Positions 1 to 7,927 of a stretch of DNA of 11,671 bases are shown one piece after another. Position 1 is the stretch's first letter; each line of letters begins with the position of its first letter. The notes below the pieces were generated by a model. It saw nothing but the letters and a program-made list of their open reading frames with translations, ran no database searches and had not been told where the DNA came from. This DNA is from Candidatus Cloacimonadota bacterium. Its GTDB lineage: Bacteria > Cloacimonadota > Cloacimonadia > JGIOTU-2. Location: contig JACNJG010000053.1 in the NCBI GenBank assembly GCA_014382685.1, positions 1-11,671 of the forward strand, in the 5' to 3' direction. The position numbers and the translations under genes are program-made.

Positions 1-1
1 T

Positions 2-43
2 ATCCAGCCGAATGGCACGTTTGATGCAAAAAAGGTGGAGTGA
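2..43 (+). CDS. Possible 3' end of an upstream plus-strand gene (partial)
   Basis: Reading from base 2, an open frame gives 13 residues (IQPNGTFDAKKVE) followed by TGA at 41-43. The composition looks like an ordinary protein C-terminus, and its end would converge on the ATPase gene whose stop lies at 74-76. Only 42 bases are visible, so neither the frame nor a function can be established. The other plus-strand frame starting at base 1 stops at 22-24. Confidence 0.3.
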   Translation: MQPNGTFDAKKVE

Positions 44-73
44 GAGAAAATTAAATATAGAATCCTTCAGGAA

Positions 74-1249
74 TTAAATTATTTCCCGAAGTTTCTCTAC
101 CTGCTGTATGTCATTGACTATAAGCCGTTTTTTTGCTGGATATGATTGGAAAAGCGTTTTCTGCTTTTCGTTCATTTCGCTGTGATATTTGGATTCGATG
201 AGAATTTTATCAGAAGTAATAAAATCAATCTCAATCCCATTCTGATAAAGGTAGTAAATATCTCGACTATTTCTAATGTTCATATAAACATAATTTTCAA
301 AGTAACTTCCCAAATCTCTCTTGCCTATGAAAAGATATTTGATCCCGAGATCGCATGCATAAACTTTCTTAGGTGACAAAAGTCGTTCATTTGTCGTTCC
401 ATATCGGGATACAAGATGGACGAGATAGGTCTTTTCAAAATATGATAAATATCTTTTGGATGTGTCGGGGGAAATATCTAAGATCCTTCTTATTTTATTT
501 ATACTAACCTGTTTGCCGCTTCTTTCCATTAGGAGTGAAAAATAGTCTTTAACTTTCTGGTGGTTTTTTATCCCGTAAAAAGCGATAATATCCTTCTCAA
601 TAATATCATCAACCAAATTTATCAAATATCCTCTATCAGGATTCAGAACATTCTCGGGCATCCCTCCATCTCTCATATAATCTTTGAAATAAGATTCCAA
701 TAAGTAGGACTCGCTTTTCTTTATATGGATATCTCTGAACTGTAAATATTCGTGAAAAAATAATGGTTGAATTTCCAAAGCAACCGATCTGCCTGTAAGA
801 TATGCCTTTTTATCCTGCAGCAAGGAACCTGATGACGCTGATGCGAAAATTGTGACGTTCTGATGATCATATAAATTTTTCAATTGCTGATGATAATCCT
901 CTTTGTAAGTAATTTCATCAAAAAATAAATTAATATGTTCACTAAGATTGATTTTCATAATCCTTCTGTAGTTTTCAACAATATCAAGAATTGTATTTTC
1001 TCTCAAAAGATAGTCATCCAAACTGACATATAAGATATGTTGAGGTTTTACATTATTCTCTATCAGGTTCCGAATATATAATTTCAGCAAACTCGTTTTA
1101 CCTACTCTTCTCAGTCCAGTTACCAAAATTATCACATTATCTTTCTGATACTTTCTCAACTTATTGAGATAAATATCCCTTGGCTTGATACCCTTCGGAA
1201 TAAATTCATTCTCCCACCAGGGATTATATTGATATAATATGTTTTCCAT
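74..1249 (-). CDS. AAA family ATPase with DUF4143-type C-terminus
   Basis: A 391-residue P-loop ATPase of the AAA_14/DUF4143 class. Counting from the ATG at 1249, the N-terminus carries the YNPWWE signature, then Walker A GLRRVGKTS (45-53, Lys51) and Walker B INLFFDE (Asp111, Glu112). A sensor-1-like ASASSGSLL leads into LTGRS (151-155), followed by PLFFHEYL. A winged-helix-like segment lies at about 243-278. The C-terminal domain has the spacing of a PD-(D/E)XK fold: Glu318 in YFENYV, Asp342 in EIDF, and Glu352/Lys354 in ESK. The frame opens further to a TTG at 1285, but I prefer the ATG because the NPWWE motif normally sits close to the N-terminus and the TTG lies only 4 bases from the repeat array. 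Neither start has a clear Shine-Dalgarno sequence. Cellular roles of this family are mostly unknown. It is visibly more AT-rich than the neighbouring cluster, which may reflect transfer. Family assignment is firm; function is not. Confidence 0.9.
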   Translation of the reverse strand: MENILYQYNPWWENEFIPKGIKPRDIYLNKLRKYQKDNVIILVTGLRRVGKTSLLKLYIRNLIENNVKPQHILYVSLDDYLLRENTILDIVENYRRIMKINLSEHINLFFDEITYKEDYHQQLKNLYDHQNVTIFASASSGSLLQDKKAYLTGRSVALEIQPLFFHEYLQFRDIHIKKSESYLLESYFKDYMRDGGMPENVLNPDRGYLINLVDDIIEKDIIAFYGIKNHQKVKDYFSLLMERSGKQVSINKIRRILDISPDTSKRYLSYFEKTYLVHLVSRYGTTNERLLSPKKVYACDLGIKYLFIGKRDLGSYFENYVYMNIRNSRDIYYLYQNGIEIDFITSDKILIESKYHSEMNEKQKTLFQSYPAKKRLIVNDIQQVEKLREII

Positions 1250-1289
1250 ATTGCATTTAATGAGTAATAATATTTTTCGTGTCAACTTT

Positions 1290-1378
1290 TATACGATGCC
1301 ATCGTATAGTTTTTGCCGTTTTTATACGACACCATCGAATAGTTTGGCGGGATATTATACGATGCCATCGTATAGTTT
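1290..1378. repeat. Three palindromic 23-bp repeats at 33-bp period (putative operator array)
   Basis: Copies lie at 1290-1312, 1323-1345 and 1356-1378. Each start is exactly 33 bp from the next, and the 10-bp spacers are unrelated. Copies 1 and 3 are identical. Their core TATACGATGCCATCGTATA is a perfect 19-bp palindrome around a central C, followed by GTTT. Copy 2 differs at three positions (CGACACC and CGAAT), which weakens its symmetry. The array sits between the divergent ATPase and adenylate cyclase genes, 41 bp from the preferred ATPase start, and a TTGACA hexamer lies beside it on the minus strand (1285-1280). Regular palindromes upstream of a gene usually bind a dimeric regulator, so an operator role is the likeliest reading. 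The repeats are too short and their spacers too small for CRISPR. Confidence 0.85.
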
Positions 1379-1405
1379 CTTTAATTAATGAAAATGTTGC
1401 ATAAA

Positions 1406-1422
1406 AAGAAGTATGTCTTCTT
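1406..1422. other. Small inverted repeat upstream of the cyclase gene
   Basis: AAGAAG (1406-1411) and CTTCTT (1417-1422) are perfect complements around a TATGT loop, 23 bp upstream of the first cyclase ATG. A TTGCAT hexamer at 1397-1402 could serve as a -35 element, but no convincing -10 follows at the right distance. It could be an operator half of the cyclase promoter or chance. Confidence 0.35.
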
Positions 1423-1444
1423 ATTGTGTAAAATTAATTAACTG

Positions 1445-3655
1445 ATGGGTAACATCATGAAAAAAAGCGCTACACACGAGAAATCAACTTTTGGGCATCT
1501 TTTCAGCAAGATATATAAAATATGGTATGTAGGTCTCATAATTGCAGTCATCATTGCAATTCTGGTCTCTCTTTTTCACGAAACAGATATTGGAAAACAA
1601 TTAGAATGGAAAACTGTAGATTACCGCTTCCGCAAATTCCCGATCCCTGAGCGCGCAGATTCCAATGTAGTCCTTGTTGCAATTGATAATACCAGTCTGA
1701 ATTATTTTGAAAACTTCGGCGTTTTGTGGAAATGGCCCCGTAATTTTTACGGCATTGCTGTCGATTATTTTGCAGCAGTCGGAGCGAAAGCAATTATTTT
1801 TGATATGATGTTCGATGATCCTGATATTGACCGTGCAGAAACCGATGCCAGCGAAACCGATGGCGCATTTGCACGATCTATTAATCGGGCTGGGAACGTC
1901 ATTCTCGGCGCTGAATTTACAATGAACGAAACCGATATCACTCCGGATATTACACCCTTTTCTGTCGATCCACAAGTAGAAAGCTCACTTTATTCTCAAG
2001 ATTTCAAAGGTGGCATCATACCCATAGATGTTCTTCTGCAAGCTACAAAATCATTGGGATTTCTTAACATTCGTCCCGATGATGACGGGATCATTCGGCG
2101 AGTTCCTCTCGTTTATTTTTATAAAGAAAACTACTATCCTCAGGTTGGTTACAGCGGCTTCCTCATGGGGCAGAAGCACGGCGATATCATTGTGAAGAGT
2201 AATGCTTTTATCACAAATGGGCTCTCTATTCCGGTAACCCAAAATGACAAATACTTCATTAACTGGTACGGATCAGGCGGCAAAGATGGAGTTTTCAAAT
2301 ATTATCCTTTTGCTGCAGTATTCCAGTCAGCTCTTGCCATGCAGACAGGCGGAGAACCTTCGCTGCCGAACAACACTTTCAAAGACAAATACATCATCCT
2401 CGGTGCAACTGCATCCGGACTCTCCGACCTGCGTCCCACTCCTTTTATCAATCCCTATCCGGGTATGGAGATATGGGCAACTACTTTAAGCAATTTTTTG
2501 AATAAAGATTTTGTGACCATCGTTCCCGACTGGATAAATTTCCTTCATGTTATTCTTGTTGCCTTCATAACTTTTATTATTTTCATGCGGCTTAAGCCAA
2601 AATTTGCGAACCCTCTTATGCTTCTTGTAATTGCATATATTCTCGGCATCACAGTTCTACTCTGGAACGCGGACAGAATTCTGCTCAACCTCTCAATGCC
2701 GCTCATTGGATTCGTACTTTCTTACGGATACAGTGCCACGATCAGCTACATTATGGAGGGACGATCCAAGCGGGATATCAAAAAGGTGTTCACTCGCTAT
2801 CTTCATCCCGATGTGATAGAAACATTGCTCATTGATCCGGATTCAGTAAAGATCGGCGGAGACAGCATTACCGCGACTGTCCTTTTTACAGACATTGCAA
2901 ACTTTACAACCTTTTCAGAAGGCAAAACCCCCAAAGAATTAGTGGGTTTACTCAATGAATATTTTGATAAGATCACCGGTATCGTGCTGGAAAATAACGG
3001 ACTTCTCGATAAATATACAGGCGATGGCATCATGGCAATATTCGGTGCTCCGATTCCAAAAGAAGATCACGCAATTATGGCATGCAGTGCTGCGCTCGAG
3101 CACAGAAAATACTGTCAGAAACTACAGCAAGAAAAGCAGGAATTCAATGCTGCGGATAACTTTCATATCCATACAAGGATCGGGGTAAACTCCGGACCGA
3201 TCGTAGCAGGAAATATCGGCTCCAAAAACAGAATGGACTACACTGCGATCGGAGATAACGTGAACCTTGCAGCACGGCTCGAGGGAGTGAACAAGATATA
3301 CAAAACCCAGATCATGCTCAGCGAATCTACCTATGACCTCATAAAGGAGCAATTCCTATGCAGAGAGCTTGACCGTCTCCGCGTCAAAGGGAAGACCGAA
3401 CCAACTTCCGTGTATGAGCTTCTTGATGAAAACACAGAAGAAGCGATCCTGAACAATGCATGGATCAAGGACTATGAAGAGGCGCTCTCATACTATAGAA
3501 ATTCAAAATGGAATAAAGCTATTGACATTTTTGAAAGACTTTCTAAAAATCCCATCAATGATAAAGCGTCCGGCGTTATGCTGGAACGATGCAGAAAATT
3601 TAAACACGAAATCCCCAAAGATTGGGATGGCGTCTTTACCCTGGAGGTAAAATAA
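1445..3655 (+). CDS. CHASE2-domain class III adenylate cyclase
   Basis: Makes cAMP from ATP under control of an extracytoplasmic sensor. Of 736 residues, 27-45 form a first membrane helix. About 50-355 is a CHASE2 domain (DYRFR, VVLVAIDNTSL, GAKAIIFDMMF, GFLNIRPDDDGIIRRVP, ILGATASGLSD, PGMEIWA). Three further helices lie at about 363-381, 388-407 and 412-434. The cyclase domain spans roughly 473-660. Metal-binding Asp483 (FTDIANFT) and Asp527 (KYTGDGIMAIFG), adenine-selecting Lys523 and Asp598, and transition-state Asn607 and Arg611 (GDNVNLAARLEG) are all present, so it should be active and ATP-specific. A short TPR-like tail (about 672-736) ends in the family's usual ERCR ... DWDGVFTLEVK. 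A second ATG at 1457 (MKKSAT) is an equally good start; neither has a strong ribosome site. Its stop overlaps the next start by one base, and it opens the four-gene cluster. Confidence 0.95.
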   Translation: MGNIMKKSATHEKSTFGHLFSKIYKIWYVGLIIAVIIAILVSLFHETDIGKQLEWKTVDYRFRKFPIPERADSNVVLVAIDNTSLNYFENFGVLWKWPRNFYGIAVDYFAAVGAKAIIFDMMFDDPDIDRAETDASETDGAFARSINRAGNVILGAEFTMNETDITPDITPFSVDPQVESSLYSQDFKGGIIPIDVLLQATKSLGFLNIRPDDDGIIRRVPLVYFYKENYYPQVGYSGFLMGQKHGDIIVKSNAFITNGLSIPVTQNDKYFINWYGSGGKDGVFKYYPFAAVFQSALAMQTGGEPSLPNNTFKDKYIILGATASGLSDLRPTPFINPYPGMEIWATTLSNFLNKDFVTIVPDWINFLHVILVAFITFIIFMRLKPKFANPLMLLVIAYILGITVLLWNADRILLNLSMPLIGFVLSYGYSATISYIMEGRSKRDIKKVFTRYLHPDVIETLLIDPDSVKIGGDSITATVLFTDIANFTTFSEGKTPKELVGLLNEYFDKITGIVLENNGLLDKYTGDGIMAIFGAPIPKEDHAIMACSAALEHRKYCQKLQQEKQEFNAADNFHIHTRIGVNSGPIVAGNIGSKNRMDYTAIGDNVNLAARLEGVNKIYKTQIMLSESTYDLIKEQFLCRELDRLRVKGKTEPTSVYELLDENTEEAILNNAWIKDYEEALSYYRNSKWNKAIDIFERLSKNPINDKASGVMLERCRKFKHEIPKDWDGVFTLEVK
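3643..3648 (+). promoter_or_regulatory. Shine-Dalgarno GGAGGT for the M48 protease gene
   Basis: A strong ribosome site inside the last codons of the cyclase gene, six bases before the ATG at 3655. It fixes that ATG as the start instead of the in-frame ATG at 3622. The TAATG overlap of stop and start suggests coupled translation with the cyclase. Confidence 0.8.
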
Positions 3656-4923
3656 TGAAAAAGAAATCTTATCTTTTTTTTGTTGTAGTTTTACTCGGTC
3701 TCTTTGTGATAATTCTACACCTTTTTGCAATAGGAAATGCCACCATCAAGCGTGAGCAGGCATATCTCCGAAGCGGACCCGGTTCCTATTATCCACCTCT
3801 TGCGACCCTGCCGGAAGGTTATTCGGTAACAATACTTGAAGACAATGACGCATGGCTCAAGGTTCAGGCAGATACACTGACAGGATATATTTCCAGCAAA
3901 GTTATAGAAGGCAAAAAAGAATCAGAAGACCTGTTTGCTCAGATGAGCTCTCAGAAAGCAATAACAGAAATTTCACAGATCGGCATGACCGCAGGCATAA
4001 AAGCGATGAGTGGAAAATTCTCAAAAAAGATCGACGAGGAAGTTGATTTTATTGATGAATTTTTAAGTTATCACATCAACCCTTATGGCTTTGAGCAGTT
4101 CAGGGATGATACATACCGCTCGTTAAACCTGAAAAAAATTCGCAAGAGCGTAAAACTCCCACTGTTCGATGCTCCTCAATTCTTCACTTTCTCAGAAGAA
4201 GCAATGGGCTTTGCCATCGCAAATAAAATCGCTGAACTCGGTTTATATCACGATAAGAAACTTCAGGATTACGTAAATTATGTTGGGCTCCTCGTCGCGC
4301 AAGCAAGTGATGCCTATGATATTCCATATAAATTCTTTATTCTGGATATCAATGTGCCGAATGCCTATTCCTGTCCAGGCGGAATTGTCTTCATTACTAC
4401 CGGAATGCTGGAAGCTATTGATAATGAAGCCGAGCTCGCTTCTGTACTCGGTCATGAAATAGGGCATGTTTCTCACTACCACGGAATGAAGGAGCTTGAA
4501 AAGAGAAAAGTTCAGATCATTGCAGAAGACTCATTTGCAGAGCTCGATATGCTTGCAGACAGTCTGTATGGACACGATGAAAAATATGACGATGTGGAAG
4601 CCGAATTGGAAGATATAGCCCTTTCTATCTACGAAACCATTTATCAAGGACGGCTTGAAGAATATGAAGAAGAAGCGGACAAGCTTGCACTGCTATATAC
4701 AGCGCGAGCAGGTTACAATCCACAAGCTCTTGAGCACATCCTCATGCGTTTGATCCTGCTTGGTAAAGCTTCAAATAACGAACATTACACTCAGGCACAG
4801 ATCGGATGGAGAAAAGATCTTGTGGAAAATAAGCTGAATTTCTATGATATGCCAAGGGGATTGCGCTATTGGGAAGACCGATATCTACAAAAAACTAAAT
4901 CTCTCAAATCTTCAAAATATTGA
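3655..4923 (+). CDS. Exported SH3b-domain M48 family metalloprotease
   Basis: A 422-residue zinc protease predicted to act in the periplasm or at the membrane. Residues 5-26 are a strongly hydrophobic signal peptide or anchor with no lipobox cysteine. A bacterial SH3 domain follows at about 28-85 (AYLRSGPGSYYPPLATLPEG ... WLKV ... GYISS), as in proteins that bind cell wall or partner peptides. The M48 peptidase domain covers about 180-400. It has NAYSCPGGIVFITTGML, the zinc motif HEIGH (His267, Glu268, His271) and the third-ligand motif EEEAD, in which Glu338 fits the HtpX/BepA spacing. All catalytic residues are intact. BepA-like M48 proteases degrade or help assemble outer-membrane proteins; those usually carry TPRs, whereas here SH3b is fused and a TPR protein is encoded two genes downstream. 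Substrate is unknown. Confidence 0.93.
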   Translation: MKKKSYLFFVVVLLGLFVIILHLFAIGNATIKREQAYLRSGPGSYYPPLATLPEGYSVTILEDNDAWLKVQADTLTGYISSKVIEGKKESEDLFAQMSSQKAITEISQIGMTAGIKAMSGKFSKKIDEEVDFIDEFLSYHINPYGFEQFRDDTYRSLNLKKIRKSVKLPLFDAPQFFTFSEEAMGFAIANKIAELGLYHDKKLQDYVNYVGLLVAQASDAYDIPYKFFILDINVPNAYSCPGGIVFITTGMLEAIDNEAELASVLGHEIGHVSHYHGMKELEKRKVQIIAEDSFAELDMLADSLYGHDEKYDDVEAELEDIALSIYETIYQGRLEEYEEEADKLALLYTARAGYNPQALEHILMRLILLGKASNNEHYTQAQIGWRKDLVENKLNFYDMPRGLRYWEDRYLQKTKSLKSSKY

Positions 4924-4961
4924 CACTAAAGCATGAAAATTCTTTTCATATCCATAAATAC

Positions 4962-4967
4962 GGAGGT
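4962..4967 (+). promoter_or_regulatory. Shine-Dalgarno GGAGGT for the barrel-like protein gene
   Basis: Lies three bases before the ATG at 4971 and selects it over the in-frame ATG at 4920, which would overlap the protease stop and add a non-signal-like N-terminus. The short spacing is slightly tighter than ideal. Confidence 0.7.
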
Positions 4968-4970
4968 TGC

Positions 4971-5741
4971 ATGAAAAAGATTTTTGGAATAATAATTATT
5001 CTTCTCTTCATCAGTCAGGCACTTTTTGCGCTGGAGATGACAGAGCTTATTGATTGCCCGACTGCAGGCATACTTCAAAAAGGTGAAGTAAAATTTCCTA
5101 TCAGCATTTTTGATAAAGGGGGCGTTTCATTTGGAGCTGGAGTGGGAGTGCTGCCCAAACTCATGTTCGGCATTCAGTACGGCGGAGAGTACATCATCGG
5201 GGACTCGATCCCGGAATGGAATTCTTATCCGGGTGTGTTCGTGAAATACCGCATTTTTGACGAATCTCCGACACTGCCTGCTGTTGCCATCGGGTTTGAC
5301 TCTCGTGGTTTTGGCACCTATACGGATTCCCTGAATGATAGTACAGAAATAAACCGTTTTGCGATAAAATCAAAGGGCTTTTATGCAGTGGTAAGCAGAA
5401 ATTTCCATTTTCTTGGAAATCTCGGTTTACACGGAGGCATCAGCTATAGCACAGAATGGGATGATAATGACGACAACCTGAATTTCTTTGTAGGACTCGA
5501 TAAGAGCATCAACCAGCACATTACTTTGCTTGTCGAATATGACTTTGCATTCAACGATAATGGCAAAAGCGGAGATGAAGAAGCCTATAGCTTCGGAGAA
5601 GGAAACGGCTATCTGAACGCTGCCGTTCTTCTTAATATTGCCCAAAATATTCGAATACAGATAAATTTCCGTGACTTCATCGGCAACCAATACAAAAATC
5701 CTGACCGCTCAATATCGATCGGGTATTTTGCACAACTATAA
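4971..5741 (+). CDS. Outer-membrane beta-barrel-like protein, YjbH-like
   Basis: A 256-residue exported protein. The signal peptide is clear: MKK, a hydrophobic stretch and cleavage after ALFA (about residue 20). The mature part is rich in alternating aromatic and glycine strands, as in outer-membrane barrels (VSFGAGVGVLPKLMFGIQYG, PGVFVKYRIF, LGLHGGISYS, ITLLVEYDFAF, IRIQINFRDFIG, SISIGYFAQL). The block SPTLPAVAIGFDSRGFG resembles YjbH-like outer-membrane proteins linked to exopolysaccharide export, but the protein is far shorter than YjbH, so I take that only as a fold hint. It begins 47 bp after the protease stop, and the TPR gene starts one base after its own stop, so co-transcription is very likely. 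Its C-terminus is Leu rather than the common Phe. Specific function is unknown. Confidence 0.8.
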   Translation: MKKIFGIIIILLFISQALFALEMTELIDCPTAGILQKGEVKFPISIFDKGGVSFGAGVGVLPKLMFGIQYGGEYIIGDSIPEWNSYPGVFVKYRIFDESPTLPAVAIGFDSRGFGTYTDSLNDSTEINRFAIKSKGFYAVVSRNFHFLGNLGLHGGISYSTEWDDNDDNLNFFVGLDKSINQHITLLVEYDFAFNDNGKSGDEEAYSFGEGNGYLNAAVLLNIAQNIRIQINFRDFIGNQYKNPDRSISIGYFAQL

Positions 5742-5742
5742 T

Positions 5743-7614
5743 ATGACAAAAACACATATACTCAAGCCGCTTATTTTGTTGAGCGGCTTTTTATTTCTGT
5801 GCGCTTTTGTCCATGCATCAAATCCGCTCTATTATTACTCTCTTGCAGAAGTAGCAATAGATCAGGGGCAATACGCCACTGCGGACTCTCTTCTCGAGAT
5901 CGCCTATCGAATCGACCCAAACTCGAAAGAGGTTATCATCGAGCGCCTGAATGTGCTGTATTATCTGCAAAATGACGAGAAGCTCATTACTTTTGCCGAA
6001 GATGTTCTAACAAAGGGCATCGTGCTTCCGGAAGTATATATAATGCTTGCAGAAAGCTATCTTGCTGTGAGTGATGCAGTAAAAGCAAAAGAAATCCTTA
6101 TGGATGGTCTGCAACAAATTGAAGATAATGGGTCACTATTCCTGGAATTATACAGAGTTGCGCTTCAGGAGGAGGATGGTACAAGAGCAATGCAATATCT
6201 TCATCGGGCTGAAACAGATACTAATGATCCCGATTTTTTGTATCAGATCGCACTGGAATACTCCCGCCTGCAAGATAATGTGATGCTTGAAATGACATTA
6301 CATAGGATTCTCGCACTTGACCCGAACTTCTCTCAGGCATATGCCTGGCTTGGTGATTTCTATTATAACAACAAGGAGTTCTACAAAGCGATCGAGCGAC
6401 TGGAATATCTGCTTGAAAACCTCCAAGAAGTTACTACGATCTCCATGCGACAGCTACTGCTCTCTTATTATTTCACCCAGCAGTTCGAAAAAGTACTGGA
6501 GCTTTCGGACTATTTTCCTCTTGAGTTAATGGATTCCGTGCAAAAAAGGATGTTCTTCTTTTCTGCCTATAAAGCAAAGAAATTCCCGGAAGCTCTCGAA
6601 TACGGCGAATCCTTGTTCGAGGAAAAGGAAAGCATGGAACCAGACCGCCTGCAGGAGCTTTACGAAATGATGGCAGTTTCCGAGATACAACTCCAAAATT
6701 ACGAGCAGGCGAATGAGTACTTTGGCAAGATCAGTGATGAACGCTTTCTTCTTCCTCATTTGAATATTATTCCCTTTATTGTGAGCGAGACCGGAGATGT
6801 TTCGCTTTTTCATACACTTCTTGATTATGCAGAATCAAATCAAGCAGACACTCTTTCCTGCACTCTGAAAGCGCTGCTGGCATACAATTATGCAAATTTG
6901 GATTCGCTCGATTTGAGCAAAAAATATATTTCTGAGGTAGAACTGCTGCACTGTATAGATAATTATCCAATAGTTTTGATATCTTATGCAAAGCTAAAAA
7001 CAGGAACTTCTGCCGATTCCGTATATATGCTTCTCGAAATGCGTCCGAATAAAGAAATGTCAAGTGCGCGATGGCTAGGACAGTATTATGCAGGCAATGA
7101 TGATATTGAAATGGCACAGGAATATTTTTCACAAGCTCTTGAACAGGACAGTACAAATCTTGATCTCTACCTCAATGTGGCACAGTTCTATAATGAGCAC
7201 GATCTCTTTGAGCAGGAGATCGCAACGCTGGAGCGTGGAGTGCAATTTTTCCCGGAAAATGCAGACCTTCTGAACTGGCTCGGCTACTCATTGACCGAGC
7301 ATGACATCCGTTTGGAAGAAGCTCAGAAACTGCTTGAAAAAGCAGTGGAGCTGGCACCTGATAACATCTATATATGGGACAGTCTTGGATGGGTGTATTA
7401 TAAACTCGGATACTACAAAGAGGCATTGGAGGCAATGAAGCTTCTTATTGAAAGTGATGTTGATGATTCCGTGATCTGCTATCATCTTGGATTGATATAC
7501 CTAGAAAACGGCATGACAGATAAGGCAAAGGAACTGTTGCAACGCTCCATTGACGAGAATAACAATGAAGAGGCGGTAGGCAAAGCGCGGGAAGCATTGG
7601 AGCAATTAAAATAA
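5743..7614 (+). CDS. Exported tetratricopeptide repeat protein
   Basis: A 623-residue protein with a signal peptide (about 1-25, cleavage after FVHA) followed by helical TPR repeats along nearly its whole length. The clearest repeats lie at about 27-60, 164-231, 441-508 and 509-611, where WLGYSL, DSLGWVYYKLGYYKEAL and YHLGLIYLENGMTDKAKELL match the TPR consensus. The middle (about 235-430) is more degenerate. There is no catalytic motif, so a scaffold or adaptor role in the periplasm is likely. The ATG at 5743 follows the previous stop by one base and lacks its own ribosome site, which points to coupled translation. An in-frame ATG at 5671 would sit inside the upstream gene and bury the signal peptide. 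TPR modules partner M48 proteases in BepA, so a complex with the protease of this cluster is possible. No clear terminator follows. Confidence 0.92.
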   Translation: MTKTHILKPLILLSGFLFLCAFVHASNPLYYYSLAEVAIDQGQYATADSLLEIAYRIDPNSKEVIIERLNVLYYLQNDEKLITFAEDVLTKGIVLPEVYIMLAESYLAVSDAVKAKEILMDGLQQIEDNGSLFLELYRVALQEEDGTRAMQYLHRAETDTNDPDFLYQIALEYSRLQDNVMLEMTLHRILALDPNFSQAYAWLGDFYYNNKEFYKAIERLEYLLENLQEVTTISMRQLLLSYYFTQQFEKVLELSDYFPLELMDSVQKRMFFFSAYKAKKFPEALEYGESLFEEKESMEPDRLQELYEMMAVSEIQLQNYEQANEYFGKISDERFLLPHLNIIPFIVSETGDVSLFHTLLDYAESNQADTLSCTLKALLAYNYANLDSLDLSKKYISEVELLHCIDNYPIVLISYAKLKTGTSADSVYMLLEMRPNKEMSSARWLGQYYAGNDDIEMAQEYFSQALEQDSTNLDLYLNVAQFYNEHDLFEQEIATLERGVQFFPENADLLNWLGYSLTEHDIRLEEAQKLLEKAVELAPDNIYIWDSLGWVYYKLGYYKEALEAMKLLIESDVDDSVICYHLGLIYLENGMTDKAKELLQRSIDENNNEEAVGKAREALEQLK

Positions 7615-7657
7615 GCTCCACATAAAGAAATGTACTAAATTCTTTTGGACAAAAAAA

Positions 7658-7685
7658 TTGATACTCTTAAATAATTACCTATACT
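7658..7685 (+). promoter_or_regulatory. Candidate sigma-70-type promoter for the DUF3098 gene
   Basis: TTGATA (7658-7663) and TATACT (7680-7685) each match the consensus at five of six bases and are separated by 16 bp. Transcription would begin near 7692, immediately before the AAGGAG ribosome site at 7693-7698. This suggests that the small gene can be expressed apart from the upstream cluster. Promoter consensus in this lineage is not well established. Confidence 0.4.
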
Positions 7686-7707
7686 TATAATCAAGGAGAT
7701 TTTTTAT

Positions 7708-7923
7708 ATGGCACAGAAAAAAGCAGACAAGATCGAACGTTTTAAATTTGGAAAGATCAATATACTACTTTTTATTGCTGCGATTGTTGCGATCATTACT
7801 GGATTCATCATTGTGAATTCAACAACAACCTTTGGAACGATACTCCTCGTACTTGGCTATGCAGTTCTCATTCCTCTTTCTCTTCTTGTAAGACCTAACT
7901 CGGATAAACTAAAATCAAAATGA
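7708..7923 (+). CDS. DUF3098 family small membrane protein
   Basis: A 71-residue inner-membrane protein with two predicted helices (about 17-36 and 42-61), a basic N-terminus, and a positively charged tail that should face the cytoplasm. The order of features (RFKFGKINILLFIAA, a GF turn, a short loop, then LLVLGYAVLIPLSLL) is that of DUF3098, a family of unknown function seen often in Bacteroidetes-like genomes. An AAGGAG ribosome site lies nine bases before the ATG. It is separated from the TPR gene by 93 bp that contain a candidate promoter, and is followed at once by a cluster of interspersed repeats. Confidence 0.85.
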   Translation: MAQKKADKIERFKFGKINILLFIAAIVAIITGFIIVNSTTTFGTILLVLGYAVLIPLSLLVRPNSDKLKSK

Positions 7924-7927
7924 TAAA

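Noticed and set aside
1250..1285. TTG start extending the ATPase by 12 residues.
   Set aside because: The extension precedes the usual YNPWWE opening and would leave almost no leader between the palindromes and the start.
1280..1285. Minus-strand TTGACA as a -35 element for the ATPase.
   Set aside because: No good -10 hexamer lies 16-18 bp downstream, so I mention it only as context for the array.
1290..1378. CRISPR array.
   Set aside because: Only three short palindromic repeats with 10-bp spacers and no cas genes; spacing and size fit an operator array.
3622..3654. Earlier ATG for the M48 protease.
   Set aside because: It overlaps the cyclase gene and puts extra residues before an excellent signal sequence; GGAGGT points to 3655.
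5671..5742. Earlier ATG for the TPR protein.
   Set aside because: It lies inside the upstream gene and would bury the signal peptide that begins at 5743.
6526..7485. Several antisense open frames inside the TPR gene.
   Set aside because: They lie opposite a well-supported coding sequence, lack ribosome sites and have no recognisable motifs.
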